Below are positions 11,865 to 21,351 of a stretch of 64,000 nucleotides of DNA, in pieces. Location of the stretch: positions 161,679-225,678 of the forward strand of contig CAUYUJ010012069.1 of assembly GCA_963575745.1 (NCBI GenBank). Direction: 5' to 3'. A program made the position numbers and the translations under genes. The first letter of the stretch is position 1, and each line of letters starts with the position of its first letter. Below the pieces are notes generated by a model, which saw only the letters and a program-made list of their open reading frames with translations, did not search any database and was not told the origin of the DNA. The DNA comes from Prorocentrum cordatum. Its lineage: Eukaryota; Sar; Dinophyceae; Prorocentrales; Prorocentraceae.

Positions 11865-12941
11865 CCTCGGGCCTCCTCTGTCACGCTGCGGGCTCCTGCT
11901 CCGGGTAGTGGCTTGCCGCTGGCGTCCACTCTGCTGGCCGTGATGTCGACCTTAAACTTCCTGCGTTCGTTCTTGAAGTGGTTGGGCTTCCCGCAGTAAT
12001 GACACTCCCTGCCGGAGGCGGGGTTGAAGGTGTCCTTGGTCTTGGCTTTGCCCTTGGACTCCTGTCATTTCCCTTATGAGTCCTTCCCCTTGCCCTTGGA
12101 GGTCTTGCCCTTGCCGTCCTTCACGGCGCCGATCACCATGGGGTCGTCCACGTTCTGGGTCCACGTCCGCCTTGCCACGGCGAAGTTCATGATCTCCGCT
12201 CGTGTCCAACCTCGCGGCGTCGAGCTCGAGGTGATCCCGGACCTTCACGTTCAGCATCCCGCCGATGAGCACGGAGATCTTCACGTCCTGGTCCAAGACC
12301 TTGCTGCTCTGTTCCTCGTGGCGCCGCGCGTCCCTCTCGAAACTCTCGATCTCCACCGCCAGGTCGCTGCTGGGGTCCTTTCCGAACTCCCTCCGCAGGA
12401 GGGCGTGGAGGACCGCCCCGTGGCGAACTCGCACGTCGGGTTCGTACTCCCAGCAAAGGCGCCTCCAGGCCTCCGCGCCGTTGCCCTGCTCCACGTTGCC
12501 GATCAGGCGCTGGGCGTCGTCCGTGGTGAGCATCGCCAGCATGTAGTACAACTGGCGATTCAGGGTGAGCGTGCCCTCGTCCAGATCGCGAGCGTCCACG
12601 ACCTGGCCGCCCATCGCCTCCGCACGGCGGAAAAGCTCCGCCATGTTGGCGTGCGCGGCGCAGGCGAACGCTTCGAAGACGAAGCGGAATTGCCTCCACG
12701 CCTCGCGCTGGCCCGAGAGGCTCGACGGCTTCCCGGGCGTCCGTGCGTCCACGGTCGCGCCGCCAAGGTGCTCCGCTAGCGCACGCTGCGGCGCTACGGG
12801 GGGCGCCGCCCGAAGCTGTCCGAACTCGGCCTGCGCTGCTTGCAGGCCCTGCTCCGCGGCCTGCCCGCGCTGCAGCTGCCGCTGGAGCTCCTGGGCCAGC
12901 TCCTGCTGCCTGGCCTCCATGGCCTGCAGCGGCTGGGCCAA
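11627..12941 (-). pseudogene. Copia gag with zinc knuckle and Gly-Ala tract (copia 1)
   Basis: The frame from 12941 encodes a coiled-coil-like start (Gln/Glu-rich, MAQPLQAMEARQQELAQEL) and a gag-like body (GKPSSLSGQREAWRQFRF). Near 12200 the frame shifts. The continuation holds the zinc knuckle CHYCGKPNHFKNE at about 11955-11995, where the fourth metal ligand (usually Cys) is Glu. A last frame (11929-11627) has an uninterrupted Gly-Ala run encoded by a CTCCTG hexamer array at 11812-11866. It packages element RNA in life. Confidence 0.75.
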
Positions 12942-13154
12942 CTCTTCCGTCGTTGCGGCCAGCGCGACGCTTTAGAGCACCGAGGGAGCGCCCGCCGCGT
13001 TTGCTGGGCATGCGCTGCCGCAGACCGCGGGGTTGCCGCGGGTCGCGGGGCCTCACCAGGCGCGGGGCTAACCGCTGCCTGGTGGCCTTCCCAGGCGCGG
13101 GGCTGCCCGCTGCCTGGGTGGAGGCGCGGATTCAAACCGCCAGCTCTGCTACCA

Positions 13155-13413
13155 TGCGCGAGTACGAAACCCGCGGGAGTGAGCGCAGATGGGAGGAAAG
13201 GCTGAGGGGCGCGCTTTTCCTCCACGCTCAGATGTTTGAGCCAAGCGGTTTCGGTATCGCAAGCGCTGGCACTGCTGAGACGGATACGGCGGGAACCGAC
13301 TTGTGGTGTGAGCTATGTCCCAGATTGTGCCCGCATGCTGCTACACTACTATGCTATGCACAGACTTACATCAGGCTTGCTACCAACACTTTCCTAAGCT
13401 ATGTAGTTCACCA
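13155..13413 (-). repeat. Copia 5' LTR (right copy)
   Basis: Partner of 7083-7328. The homologous part ends at 13404 (CTATGT); the extension to 13413 ends in CA, giving a TG...CA termini reading on the plus strand and placing AGAAC as the flanking duplication. The last nine bases have no counterpart in the left LTR, so this exact boundary is tentative. Confidence 0.7.
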
Positions 13414-13984
13414 AGAACCGATGGTTTGCTTGAGAATTCGCAAGAGCGCGAGAAAGCTGCAATTGAAAGTCCGCGTTGCGAAACCAGATGTTTTTACATG
13501 TTGTTTTGACACTCGATTTTGAAATCCTTCCGAAACCGAAGGTTTTGTTCGAGGATGTCGGCATGCGCACGCGACGTCGCGTGCGTGCACTTCGCCTCAT
13601 GTGTTACAAGGGGTTCTCGACAACTTCTGATGATTGATACACGAGTGCGCGCGCATAACATCTGTTGCAGAGGATGGCGGGGGGGGGGGGGGGCGATCCC
13701 GGCTCGGCTGGGGTGGTGTGAATTCATATGTCGGATGGACGATGGGGCAACAACATCATATGCAAATTGCAACGCAGAAAAGTGCACCGATAAAGCCGGG
13801 AGGGGGGGGGATCCTAATTCTTTTTTAAAAAAGAGGATATACGTTGTGCAATCTATGTGGTGCAATTCACTTTGACCGTCTTGAAGCTGTCCTCTCCACT
13901 GCTCGTGCAAACATCCCACCCTCCCACCCGCAACTTGGTCGCAAGACCTCTGAAGACAAGACCGTGACGGTAGGCACCACATGC

Positions 13985-14620
13985 CACTTGGCCACGACAC
14001 CGGCGCCAACGACGACAGCGACAACGACGACGACGGCGCCGCCGACACCGACTACGACGACACCGACGACGTCTCCAATGACTTCGACGACGACAACGAC
14101 GACGACGACGACAACGACGACAAAGACGACAACGACGCCGACGACGACGACGATGACAACGCCGACGACGACGCCGACGACGACGACGACGCCGACGCCG
14201 ACGACGAAGAGAACGACGACGACGACAACGACGCCGCCAACGAAGACGACGACGCCGACGACGAAGGAGGAGGGAGGACGACGACGACAATAACGACGAC
14301 AACGATGAGGGGGGAGGGAGGACAGCGACGACGCGAACGACGAAGAAGGAGGGAGGACGGCGACGCCGACGACGACAACGACGAGGGAGGAGGGAAGACG
14401 ACGACGACGACGACGACGGCGACGAAATAGGAGGGTCGACGACGAGACGCCGACGACGGACGACGACGTCGATGGAAGAGGAAACGACGACCACGGCGAC
14501 AACAACGACGGAAACGACGACGACGCCAAGACGACGGCGACGAGGAAAGGCAGAGAACGACGACGCCGACGACGACGGAGGAGGGAGGACGGCGACGACA
14601 ACGGCGACGACGCAAGAGCG
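13985..14620. repeat. GAC/ACG trinucleotide-rich tract (unit 2)
   Basis: Dominated by GAC and AAC triplets with interspersed GCC and GGAGGGAGG; strongly purine/cytosine-biased on the plus strand with almost no T. Open frames encoding Asp/Asn or Thr runs are by-products. Confidence 0.85.
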
Positions 14621-15394
14621 CGCGCGCACGCTTTTGGTGAAAATCCGTGTTGCGAAACCTTGTGTTTTTGTATGTTTCTTGGACGCACGATTTTGACATC
14701 TTTCCGAAACCGAAGGTTTTTGAAGGATTTCGGCGTACGCGCGCGACGACGCGCGCGTCTGCACTTCGTCCCATTTCTTGCAGAAGATTCTCGCGACGTC
14801 ACACGCGCAAGGGCGTTCGACAGATTTCGACATGCGCGCGCGACGCCCGTTTGGTAGCATGTTGTGAAAATATTGAAAAACCAATGGCTTTCTCAGCGTA
14901 AGCTTGTTTAGCAAAACAGTGTTGCGAAACCCTGTGGTTTTGCATGTTTTTGGGGAACTCGATTGCGAAATCCTTTCGACACCGAAGGTTTTTGAAGGAT
15001 TGCGGCATGCGCTCGCGACGCCGCGCGCGTGCGCACTTCGTCATATTTTTGTTGCAAGGGATTCGCAAACAAGTGTTATGTTAGAACACAAAAAGTCACC
15101 GCATAGTTTTCTTAACAAGAGAACCTAAGGGGGGGATACCGGCGGGCCTGGGACACTGTGATTTCATATGTAGGATGGACATGTGGTCAGAATCATATGT
15201 GATTTACATACCCGAAAGGGGGACCGATAGGGGGGGGGAGAGTCTATTCTTGTTTTAGAAAGGAGAATGAATTTTGTTCGCAGTGAGTTGTCCACTCCAC
15301 TGCTCGCGCAAACATCCCACCCACCCGCCCGCAACTTGGCTTGCAAAACCTCTTAAGACCGTGACGGTGGGTACCAAATGGCACTTGGCAGCGA

Positions 15395-16020
15395 CCCCGA
15401 CGCCGACGACGACAGCGACAACGACGACAACGACGCCAACAACGACGACGACGACACCGACGACGTCTCCAACGACTTCGACGACGCCGACAACGACGAC
15501 GACGACGACGACACCGACGACAACGACGACGCCAACGCCGAGGACGACGACGACGACGATGACAACGACGACGACGACGCCGACGACGACGACGACGACA
15601 ACGACGCCAACGCCGACGACGACGACGACGACGACGTCGCCAACGAGGACGACGACGACGAGGGAAGAGGGCGGACGACGACGGCGGCAACGACGACGGG
15701 CGACGAGGGAGGAATGAGCACGACGACGACGCGAACGACGAAGAGGGAGGGAGGATGGCGACGCCGACGACGACAACGACGAGGGAGAAAGGGAGACGAC
15801 GACCACGACGACGACGACTGCGACGAAATAAAAAGGACGACGACGACGGCGACGACGACGACGAGGGAGGGAGGACAACCACGGCGACAACGACGACGGA
15901 AACGACGACGACGCCAAGGCGACGACGACGACGACGGAGGGGGGAACACGACGACGCCGACAACGACGACAACGACGACGACGACGGGGGGGGGAGAAAA
16001 GACGGCGACGACGACGACGC
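15395..16020. repeat. GAC/ACG trinucleotide-rich tract (unit 3)
   Basis: Same composition and position within the unit as the tract at 13985-14620, including GGAGGGAGG islands. Confidence 0.85.
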
Positions 16021-16989
16021 GTGAACGCGCGCGCACGCTTTTGTTGGAAATTCGTGTTGCGAAAACATGTTTGTTGTATGTGTTTGGGCACTCGGTTTTG
16101 AAATCCTTCCGAAGCCCAAGGTTCTTGAAGGATTTCGGCATGCGCGCGCGACGACGCGGGCGTCTGCACTTCACCCCATGGTTTGCAGGGGGTTCTCGCG
16201 ACGGCACGCGCGCAAGGGCGCTCGAAAGATTTCGACGTGCGCGCGCGCAAAGCCCGTTTGGTAGTATTTCTCGAACGTGTTGAAAAGCATCTGGTTTTCC
16301 TAAGATTTCGCAAGAGCGCGCGCCTAGGTTTTTTAGCAAACCAGTGTTGCGAAACCCTGTGTTTGTGTATGTGTTTTGGGATCTCGATTTTGGAGTCTTT
16401 CCGAAACCGAAAGTTTTTGAAGGCGTTCGGCATGCGCGCGCGACGGCGCGCGCGTCTGCACTTCGGCCCGTTTTGTGGTAAGGGACTCTTGAACACTTAT
16501 CATTTTTGATCGACGAGAGTGCGCGCATTGTATGTTTTGCAAAGGATGGCGGGAGGGGGCGATGCCGGTTTGGCTGGGACAGTAAGAGTTCAAATTCAGG
16601 ATGGACGAATCTGCAGAAGCATAATAACATTACAAGAAGAAAAAGTGACCCGCTAACTCCGGGGGGGGTCGATTTGCTTCTTCTTTTAGAACAAAGAATT
16701 GATGTTTACAAACGAGTTGACACATCCCGCGCTCTTGCAAACATCCCACCCACCCACCCGCAACTTGGTTTGCAAACCCATGAGGTGGCGACTGCGATGC
16801 ATGCTCGGCGTTCGCTGGCGCGTCTCCGCGGCCGCGCCAACCCAAGCACGCGCGCGCAGCGGTCAGCTGGTTTGGCGCGACCGACGCGGCCGCGGTGGAG
16901 CTGATCGTTGGGCACATGCAAGCGGGCACTTCATTGCGAGTCGGCGACTTGGGCGGGCGCGGTATCATGGCAACGTCGACAACGGTAGA

Positions 16990-17150
16990 CGTTGCGGGCG
17001 GGTCTCCAACGACTTCGACGACGACGACGACAATGACAACACCGACGACGACGACGACAACGACGACGCCGACGCTGATAACGACGATGACTACGCCGAC
17101 GACCACGACGCCGCCGCCGCCGACGACGACGCCGCCGACGACGACAACCG

Positions 17151-17186
<36 letters not shown>

Positions 17187-17415
17187 AGACGACGACGTCG
17201 CCAACGAAAACGACGACGACGAGGGAGGAGGGAGGACGACGACGGCGACGACAACGGCGACGAAATAGGAGGGACACCGACCAAACGCCGACGAAGACGA
17301 CGAGGGAGGAAGCACGACCACGGCGACAACGGCGACGGAAACGACGACGCCAAGATGACGACGACGACGACGAGGAAAGACGGAGGACGGCGACGAGGAC
17401 GACGACGACGACGCA
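16990..17415. repeat. GAC/ACG trinucleotide-rich tract (unit 4)
   Basis: Shorter version of the two preceding tracts at the same position in the unit. Confidence 0.85.
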
Positions 17416-17979
17416 AGAGCGCGCGCGCACGCCTTTGTTGAACATCCGTGTTGCGAAACCTTGTGTTTGTGTATGTTATTTTGACACCCGATTTTGAAAT
17501 CCTTCCGACGTCGAAGGTTTTTGAAGGATTTCGGCATGCGCGCGACGACGCGGGCGTCTGCACCTCGCCCCATTTTTTGCAGAGGGTTCTCGCGACGGCC
17601 CGCGCGCAAGGGCGTTCGAAAGATTTCGACATGCGCGCGCGAAACCCGTTGGTAGTATTTCTTGCAAATGTCGAAAAGCATATGGTTTTGGTTAGATTTC
17701 GCAAGAGCGCTCGCGTAAGCGTTTTTAAAACATGAATGTTGCGAAACCCTGTGCCTTTGTATGTTGTTTTGGAAACTCGATTTGGAAATCCTTCCGAAAC
17801 CGAAGGTTTTTGAAGGAGTCCGGCATGCGCGCGCGGCAACGCGCGCGTGTGGACTTCGTCCTTTTTTCCCCAACCATCCTGTGGTGGTGGGTCCTCGTTT
17901 TGAAGAGACGGTCCCCACGTTCCTGTTCTCATCTTCTCCTCATCCCCCTCCTCCTCCCTCCTCCCTCCTCCATGCGTTT

Positions 17980-19385
17980 CACCCACCCAGCACAAGGCTT
18001 CGTGGCCCCATATGGGGGCTCCACCGAAGGCCCCAGTGGCACCGCCCGCATGCGTCCGCCACCACCCAGCACAGCCATTGCTCCCTGCGCTTCGCCCACC
18101 CAAATACAACGCTTCGTGGCCCCATGAAAAGGGGCCCCACCGAAGGTCCCAGTGGCGCCGCCCGCATGCGTCCGCCAACACCCAGCACAGCCCTTGCCCC
18201 CCGCGTTTCACCCACCCAGTACAACGCTCCGTGGCCCCATAGAGAGCTCCACGGAAGGTCCCAGTGGCACCGCCCGCATGCGCCCGCCACCACCCAGCAC
18301 GGCCTTTGCCCCCTGCGCTTCCCCAGCCCGCACAGCGTTTCGTGGCCCCGTAAGGGGCTTCACCGAAGGCCCCAGTGGCACCGCCCGCATGCCTCCGCCA
18401 CCACCCAGCATAGCCATTGCTCCCTTCGTTTCACCCACCAGCGGTTCGTGGCCTCATAGGGAGCTCCACCGAAGGTCCCCGTGGCACAGCCCGCATGCGT
18501 CCGCCACCGCCCAGCACAGCCCTTGCTCCCTTCGTTACACCCACCCAGTACAACGGTTCGTGGCCTCATAGGGAGCTCCACCGAAGGTCCCAACGGCACC
18601 GCCCGCATGCGTCCGCCACCACCCAGTACAGCCATTGCTCCCTTCGTTTCACCCACCCAGTACAACGTTTCGTGGCCCCATAAGGAGGCCCCACCGAAAG
18701 TCCCAATGACACCGCCCGCATGCGTCCGCCACCACCCAGCACAGCCATTGCTCCCTGCGTTTCACCCACCCAATACAACGCTTCGTGGCCCCATTGTTTA
18801 AAAGTGCTTCCACCGAAGGTTCCAGTGGCACCGCCCGCATGCGCCCGCCACCACCCAACACGGCCCTTGCTCTCTGCGTTTCACCCACCCAGTACAACGG
18901 TTCGTGGCCCCATAGGGAGCTCCACCGAAGGTCCCAGTGGCACCGCCCGCATGCCACCGCCACCACCCAGTACAGCCACTGCTCCATTCGGTTCACCCGC
19001 CCAGTACAGCGTTTCGTGGCCCTAGAAGGGGGGCTCCACCGAAAGCCCCAGTGGCACCGCCCGCATGCGTCCGCCGCCACCCAGCACGGCCCTTGCTCCC
19101 TGCGTTCCACCCACCAAATACAACGCTCCGTGGCCCCATAAGGAGGTTCCACCGAAGGCCCCAGTGACACCGCCCGCATGCGTCCGCCACCACCCAGCAC
19201 GGCCCTTGCTCCCTGCGCTTCACCCACCCAGCACAACGCTTCGTGGCCCCATATGGGGGCTCCACCGAAGGCCCCAGTGGCACCGCCCGCACGCGTCTGC
19301 CACCACCCAACACGGCGTTGCCCCCTGCGCTTCGCCCACCCAGTACAGCGCTTCGTTGACCCATTGGGAAAACCACAGAAGAAGG
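17980..19385 (+). repeat. Minisatellite array 1, about 113-bp units, about 13 copies
   Basis: The unit core TTCGTGGCCCCATA, GGAGCTCCACCGAAGG and CCAGTGGCACCGCC, then CATGCGTCCGCCACCACCC, recurs at about 112-117-bp spacing (for example 18111, 18228, 18341, 18557, 18669, 18784, 18900). The core is shared with arrays 2 and 3, but the spacer is longer. It ends in a degenerate partial unit (CCATTGGGAAAACCACAG). Confidence 0.9.
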
Positions 19386-19731
19386 GATTCCCAATTTAGA
19401 GGCACGGGTCACTGTCTCTCTCCAAGCGGGGGGCGGCGGAAGGTGGCGCCAGCCTAAACTGAACTCTCTATTTTCTGCCTGAACCGTGGACACGACGCCG
19501 CCGAGAGCGGCGGCAGAAGGTGGCGGCGGGGTCTGCGCCACCAAAAAATCAGAGAGATTGGAAGCAGACCCCGTATCAGGTCCCACACCACCGCATAGCT
19601 TGCATTAGCGCCTGGCTGTGGCGGTGCCTGGGCAGGGTGGGAGGGTTCGGGCGCCTCCCACAGCCGTCGCACATTCACAGCCTCGGCAGAGCTCCAAAAA
19701 ACTTCGTAGATCATTCGCAACACGAAATGGG

Positions 19732-21351
19732 TCACTCACGAGCCTTTTCAGGGCGACCACTCTTCTTGGGCATCAGTCGGCCCCCGCGCTCCAGGATGTC
19801 TGGCGGGAGCGCGGCGCGGGCGGCCACCAGGGCGTGCGTCTTCATATGCCTGAGCACGCTCTTCTCTGAAGCCCACCGCCCGCGCCGCTGGATGGCCCAC
19901 GCCGTCCTGTAGCCCGTCGCCGCGTCGTGGCTCGGCCCCGAGTGCCTGGCAGCATGGGGCGGGAAGTGCTCGACACCGACGTCGTCGCAGGCTCGCCTCA
20001 GCGCCCGGCGGTAGGCATCCACCGAGCAGCTGAAAACTCGGTCCGAGGGGTCTCGCTCGGACTTCCTGCGCACAAGCATGTCACTCACATGCCGACGGTC
20101 GATCAGCACGCCCTGCCTCACGCCCGTCTTGGTCCTCTCACCTCGCTCGGTCACCCCGAGTCGTAGAGCCACAATCTGCTCGCCCGCCTCGTCCACGTCG
20201 ACCACGATGTCGGCCGCCCGCAAAGCGAACAGCTCCGCGGACCTGAGGTAGGCGTCCAGGGCGACCTCGGCGGCCCCCACGCTCCCGGCCAGCCTCATGG
20301 CCTCGTCCAGCACGGCCCAGAGCTCGAGTGGCTGGGGTCCCCCTTCTCCCGCAACGTGAAGTCGATGCCAAGCTCGAAGAACTCGATTGGACCTCGGCAG
20401 CCCCGTCGAGAGCTCGGGCCACACGTAGGCAAGCCCATGCACAACGAAATCTCCTCGATGCGGACCCACCTCCTCATCCTCGACCAGGCGGTCCAAGTAG
20501 CAAAGAACGGAGTCGTCGATCTCCTCTCGGCTCATCATCGGCAGGTTCACCTCCAGCGCGAAGTTCAGGAAGCGGCGCACGTTGGGCACGTAGCAGCCCA
20601 GCGCCGTCTTAGTGGAGACCGAGAACGGCAGCAATGCCAGCCCATAGGTGGTTCTCTCCCGCCGTGGCAACCCCTGTGGGTGCGCGCCCTCCGCGTCGTT
20701 CCTGCGGTGGGTGCTGCCCATCTTGCGGTGCTGAGCGTGGTGCCGTAGCCTCTCTTCACCGACGGTGTCCGATAGAAAGGGCAGCAGCAGCCAACCCAGG
20801 AGCACGGACCACCGCGGGCAACTGGACCGGCATGCGGTCCCGGCCGACGGCTGCTCATCATCCACGTCGGACTCCCCGAGACGAGGCGATCGTCGATGGT
20901 CAGGCGCCTGGTCACCAAGTCGAACCCGAAACATCGCACGAAGATCTTCCAGCTCCGTCCAGCGTTCCTGTTGTAGCCGCTGTCTCTCCGTCGGGGTCGC
21001 TTCTCGAAAACTCGCGACAAAACGATCCATTTGAGCTTGCGTCGCCCTCCAGGTGCTGCTGCAAAGATCTCTGATGATGTCGGTGATCGTGTGGCGAGGT
21101 AGCCTGGTGACGAGCAGGCGCCTCAAAGCCTGATTGGGCCCGCTGAGAAGTACGTCCGTCAGGAAGGCCACGCACCGCTCCTGCCACTCGGTACCGTCGG
21201 TGGCCCGCTGCGTGAGGTCGCTGAACCACTGCTGCGCCCAATCATGTAGATCTTGCGTCATGTCTGCATGATCTTGCACCGCTTGCCCTCGAACATCGTC
21301 GGGCATGGGCGGGGGCCGCCCCATCGCGCATGGGCTTCCGTGCCCAGTCAA
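19732..21351 (-). CDS. DIRS tyrosine recombinase, probable loss of nucleophile
   Basis: 539 codons, open throughout. The catalytic C-terminal half shows YLRSAELFALRAADI (the motif with the first catalytic Arg, about residue 367), HAARHSGPS (HxxR, about residue 466) and GRWASEKSVLRHM (about residues 488-500). In the family the last motif normally reads RW-x-S-x-x-S-x-x-RY, with Tyr attacking DNA. Here the aligned codon (19846-19848 on the plus strand) is CAT, His, one base from a Tyr codon. The enzyme would integrate circular element DNA, so this copy is probably inactive. The N-terminal 200 residues have no recognised fold. The start codon is uncertain because the frame overlaps the preceding ORF. 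Confidence 0.82.
   Translation of the reverse strand: MTGHGSPCAMGRPPPMPDDVRGQAVQDHADMTQDLHDWAQQWFSDLTQRATDGTEWQERCVAFLTDVLLSGPNQALRRLLVTRLPRHTITDIIRDLCSSTWRATQAQMDRFVASFREATPTERQRLQQERWTELEDLRAMFRVRLGDQAPDHRRSPRLGESDVDDEQPSAGTACRSSCPRWSVLLGWLLLPFLSDTVGEERLRHHAQHRKMGSTHRRNDAEGAHPQGLPRRERTTYGLALLPFSVSTKTALGCYVPNVRRFLNFALEVNLPMMSREEIDDSVLCYLDRLVEDEEVGPHRGDFVVHGLAYVWPELSTGLPRSNRVLRAWHRLHVAGEGGPQPLELWAVLDEAMRLAGSVGAAEVALDAYLRSAELFALRAADIVVDVDEAGEQIVALRLGVTERGERTKTGVRQGVLIDRRHVSDMLVRRKSERDPSDRVFSCSVDAYRRALRRACDDVGVEHFPPHAARHSGPSHDAATGYRTAWAIQRRGRWASEKSVLRHMKTHALVAARAALPPDILERGGRLMPKKSGRPEKARE

Larger units (their letters stand above)
7083..13413 (-). mobile_element. Ty1/copia LTR retrotransposon, full length but decayed
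   Basis: Minus-strand gene order is gag (12941-11627), protease (11535), integrase (10729-10053), RT (about 9510-8390), RNase H (8398-7760). Having integrase upstream of RT is diagnostic of copia. Direct repeats of about 250 bp at 7083-7328 and 13155-13404 are the LTRs. Flanks AAAAC (7078-7082) and AGAAC (13414-13418) could be an imperfect 5-bp target duplication. The host repeat reads through: TTGAAAAAC on the left and CGATGGTTT on the right correspond to the uninterrupted TTGAAAAACCAATGG at about 14873-14887. Multiple frameshifts mean it is no longer autonomous. Confidence 0.88.
13414..17867 (+). repeat. Macrosatellite units 2-4, about 1.4 kb each
   Basis: The same ordered landmarks recur. 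GATGGCGGG-type G-run at about 13673, 15128 and 16544; CATCCCACCC...CGCAACTTGG at about 13905, 15308 and 16738; long GAC-rich tracts at 13985-14620, 15395-16020 and 16990-17415; paired palindrome modules (CATGCGCGCGCGACG) after each tract. Observed spacings are 1455 and 1416 bp. Units 1 and 4 share a NotI-rich block after CGCAACTTGG that units 2 and 3 lack. Unit 4 is cut at about 17867 by a TIR element. Confidence 0.82.

Noticed and set aside
13215-13230. CTTGGCTCAAA in the copia LTR as a spliced-leader relict
   Set aside because: Only the last 10 bases resemble DinoSL, the other LTR differs at this point, and no gene follows.
13867-16500. Long minus-strand frames rich in Val, Ser or Arg over the GAC tracts
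   Set aside because: Direct translation products of trinucleotide repeats; all frames are open and none has a motif.
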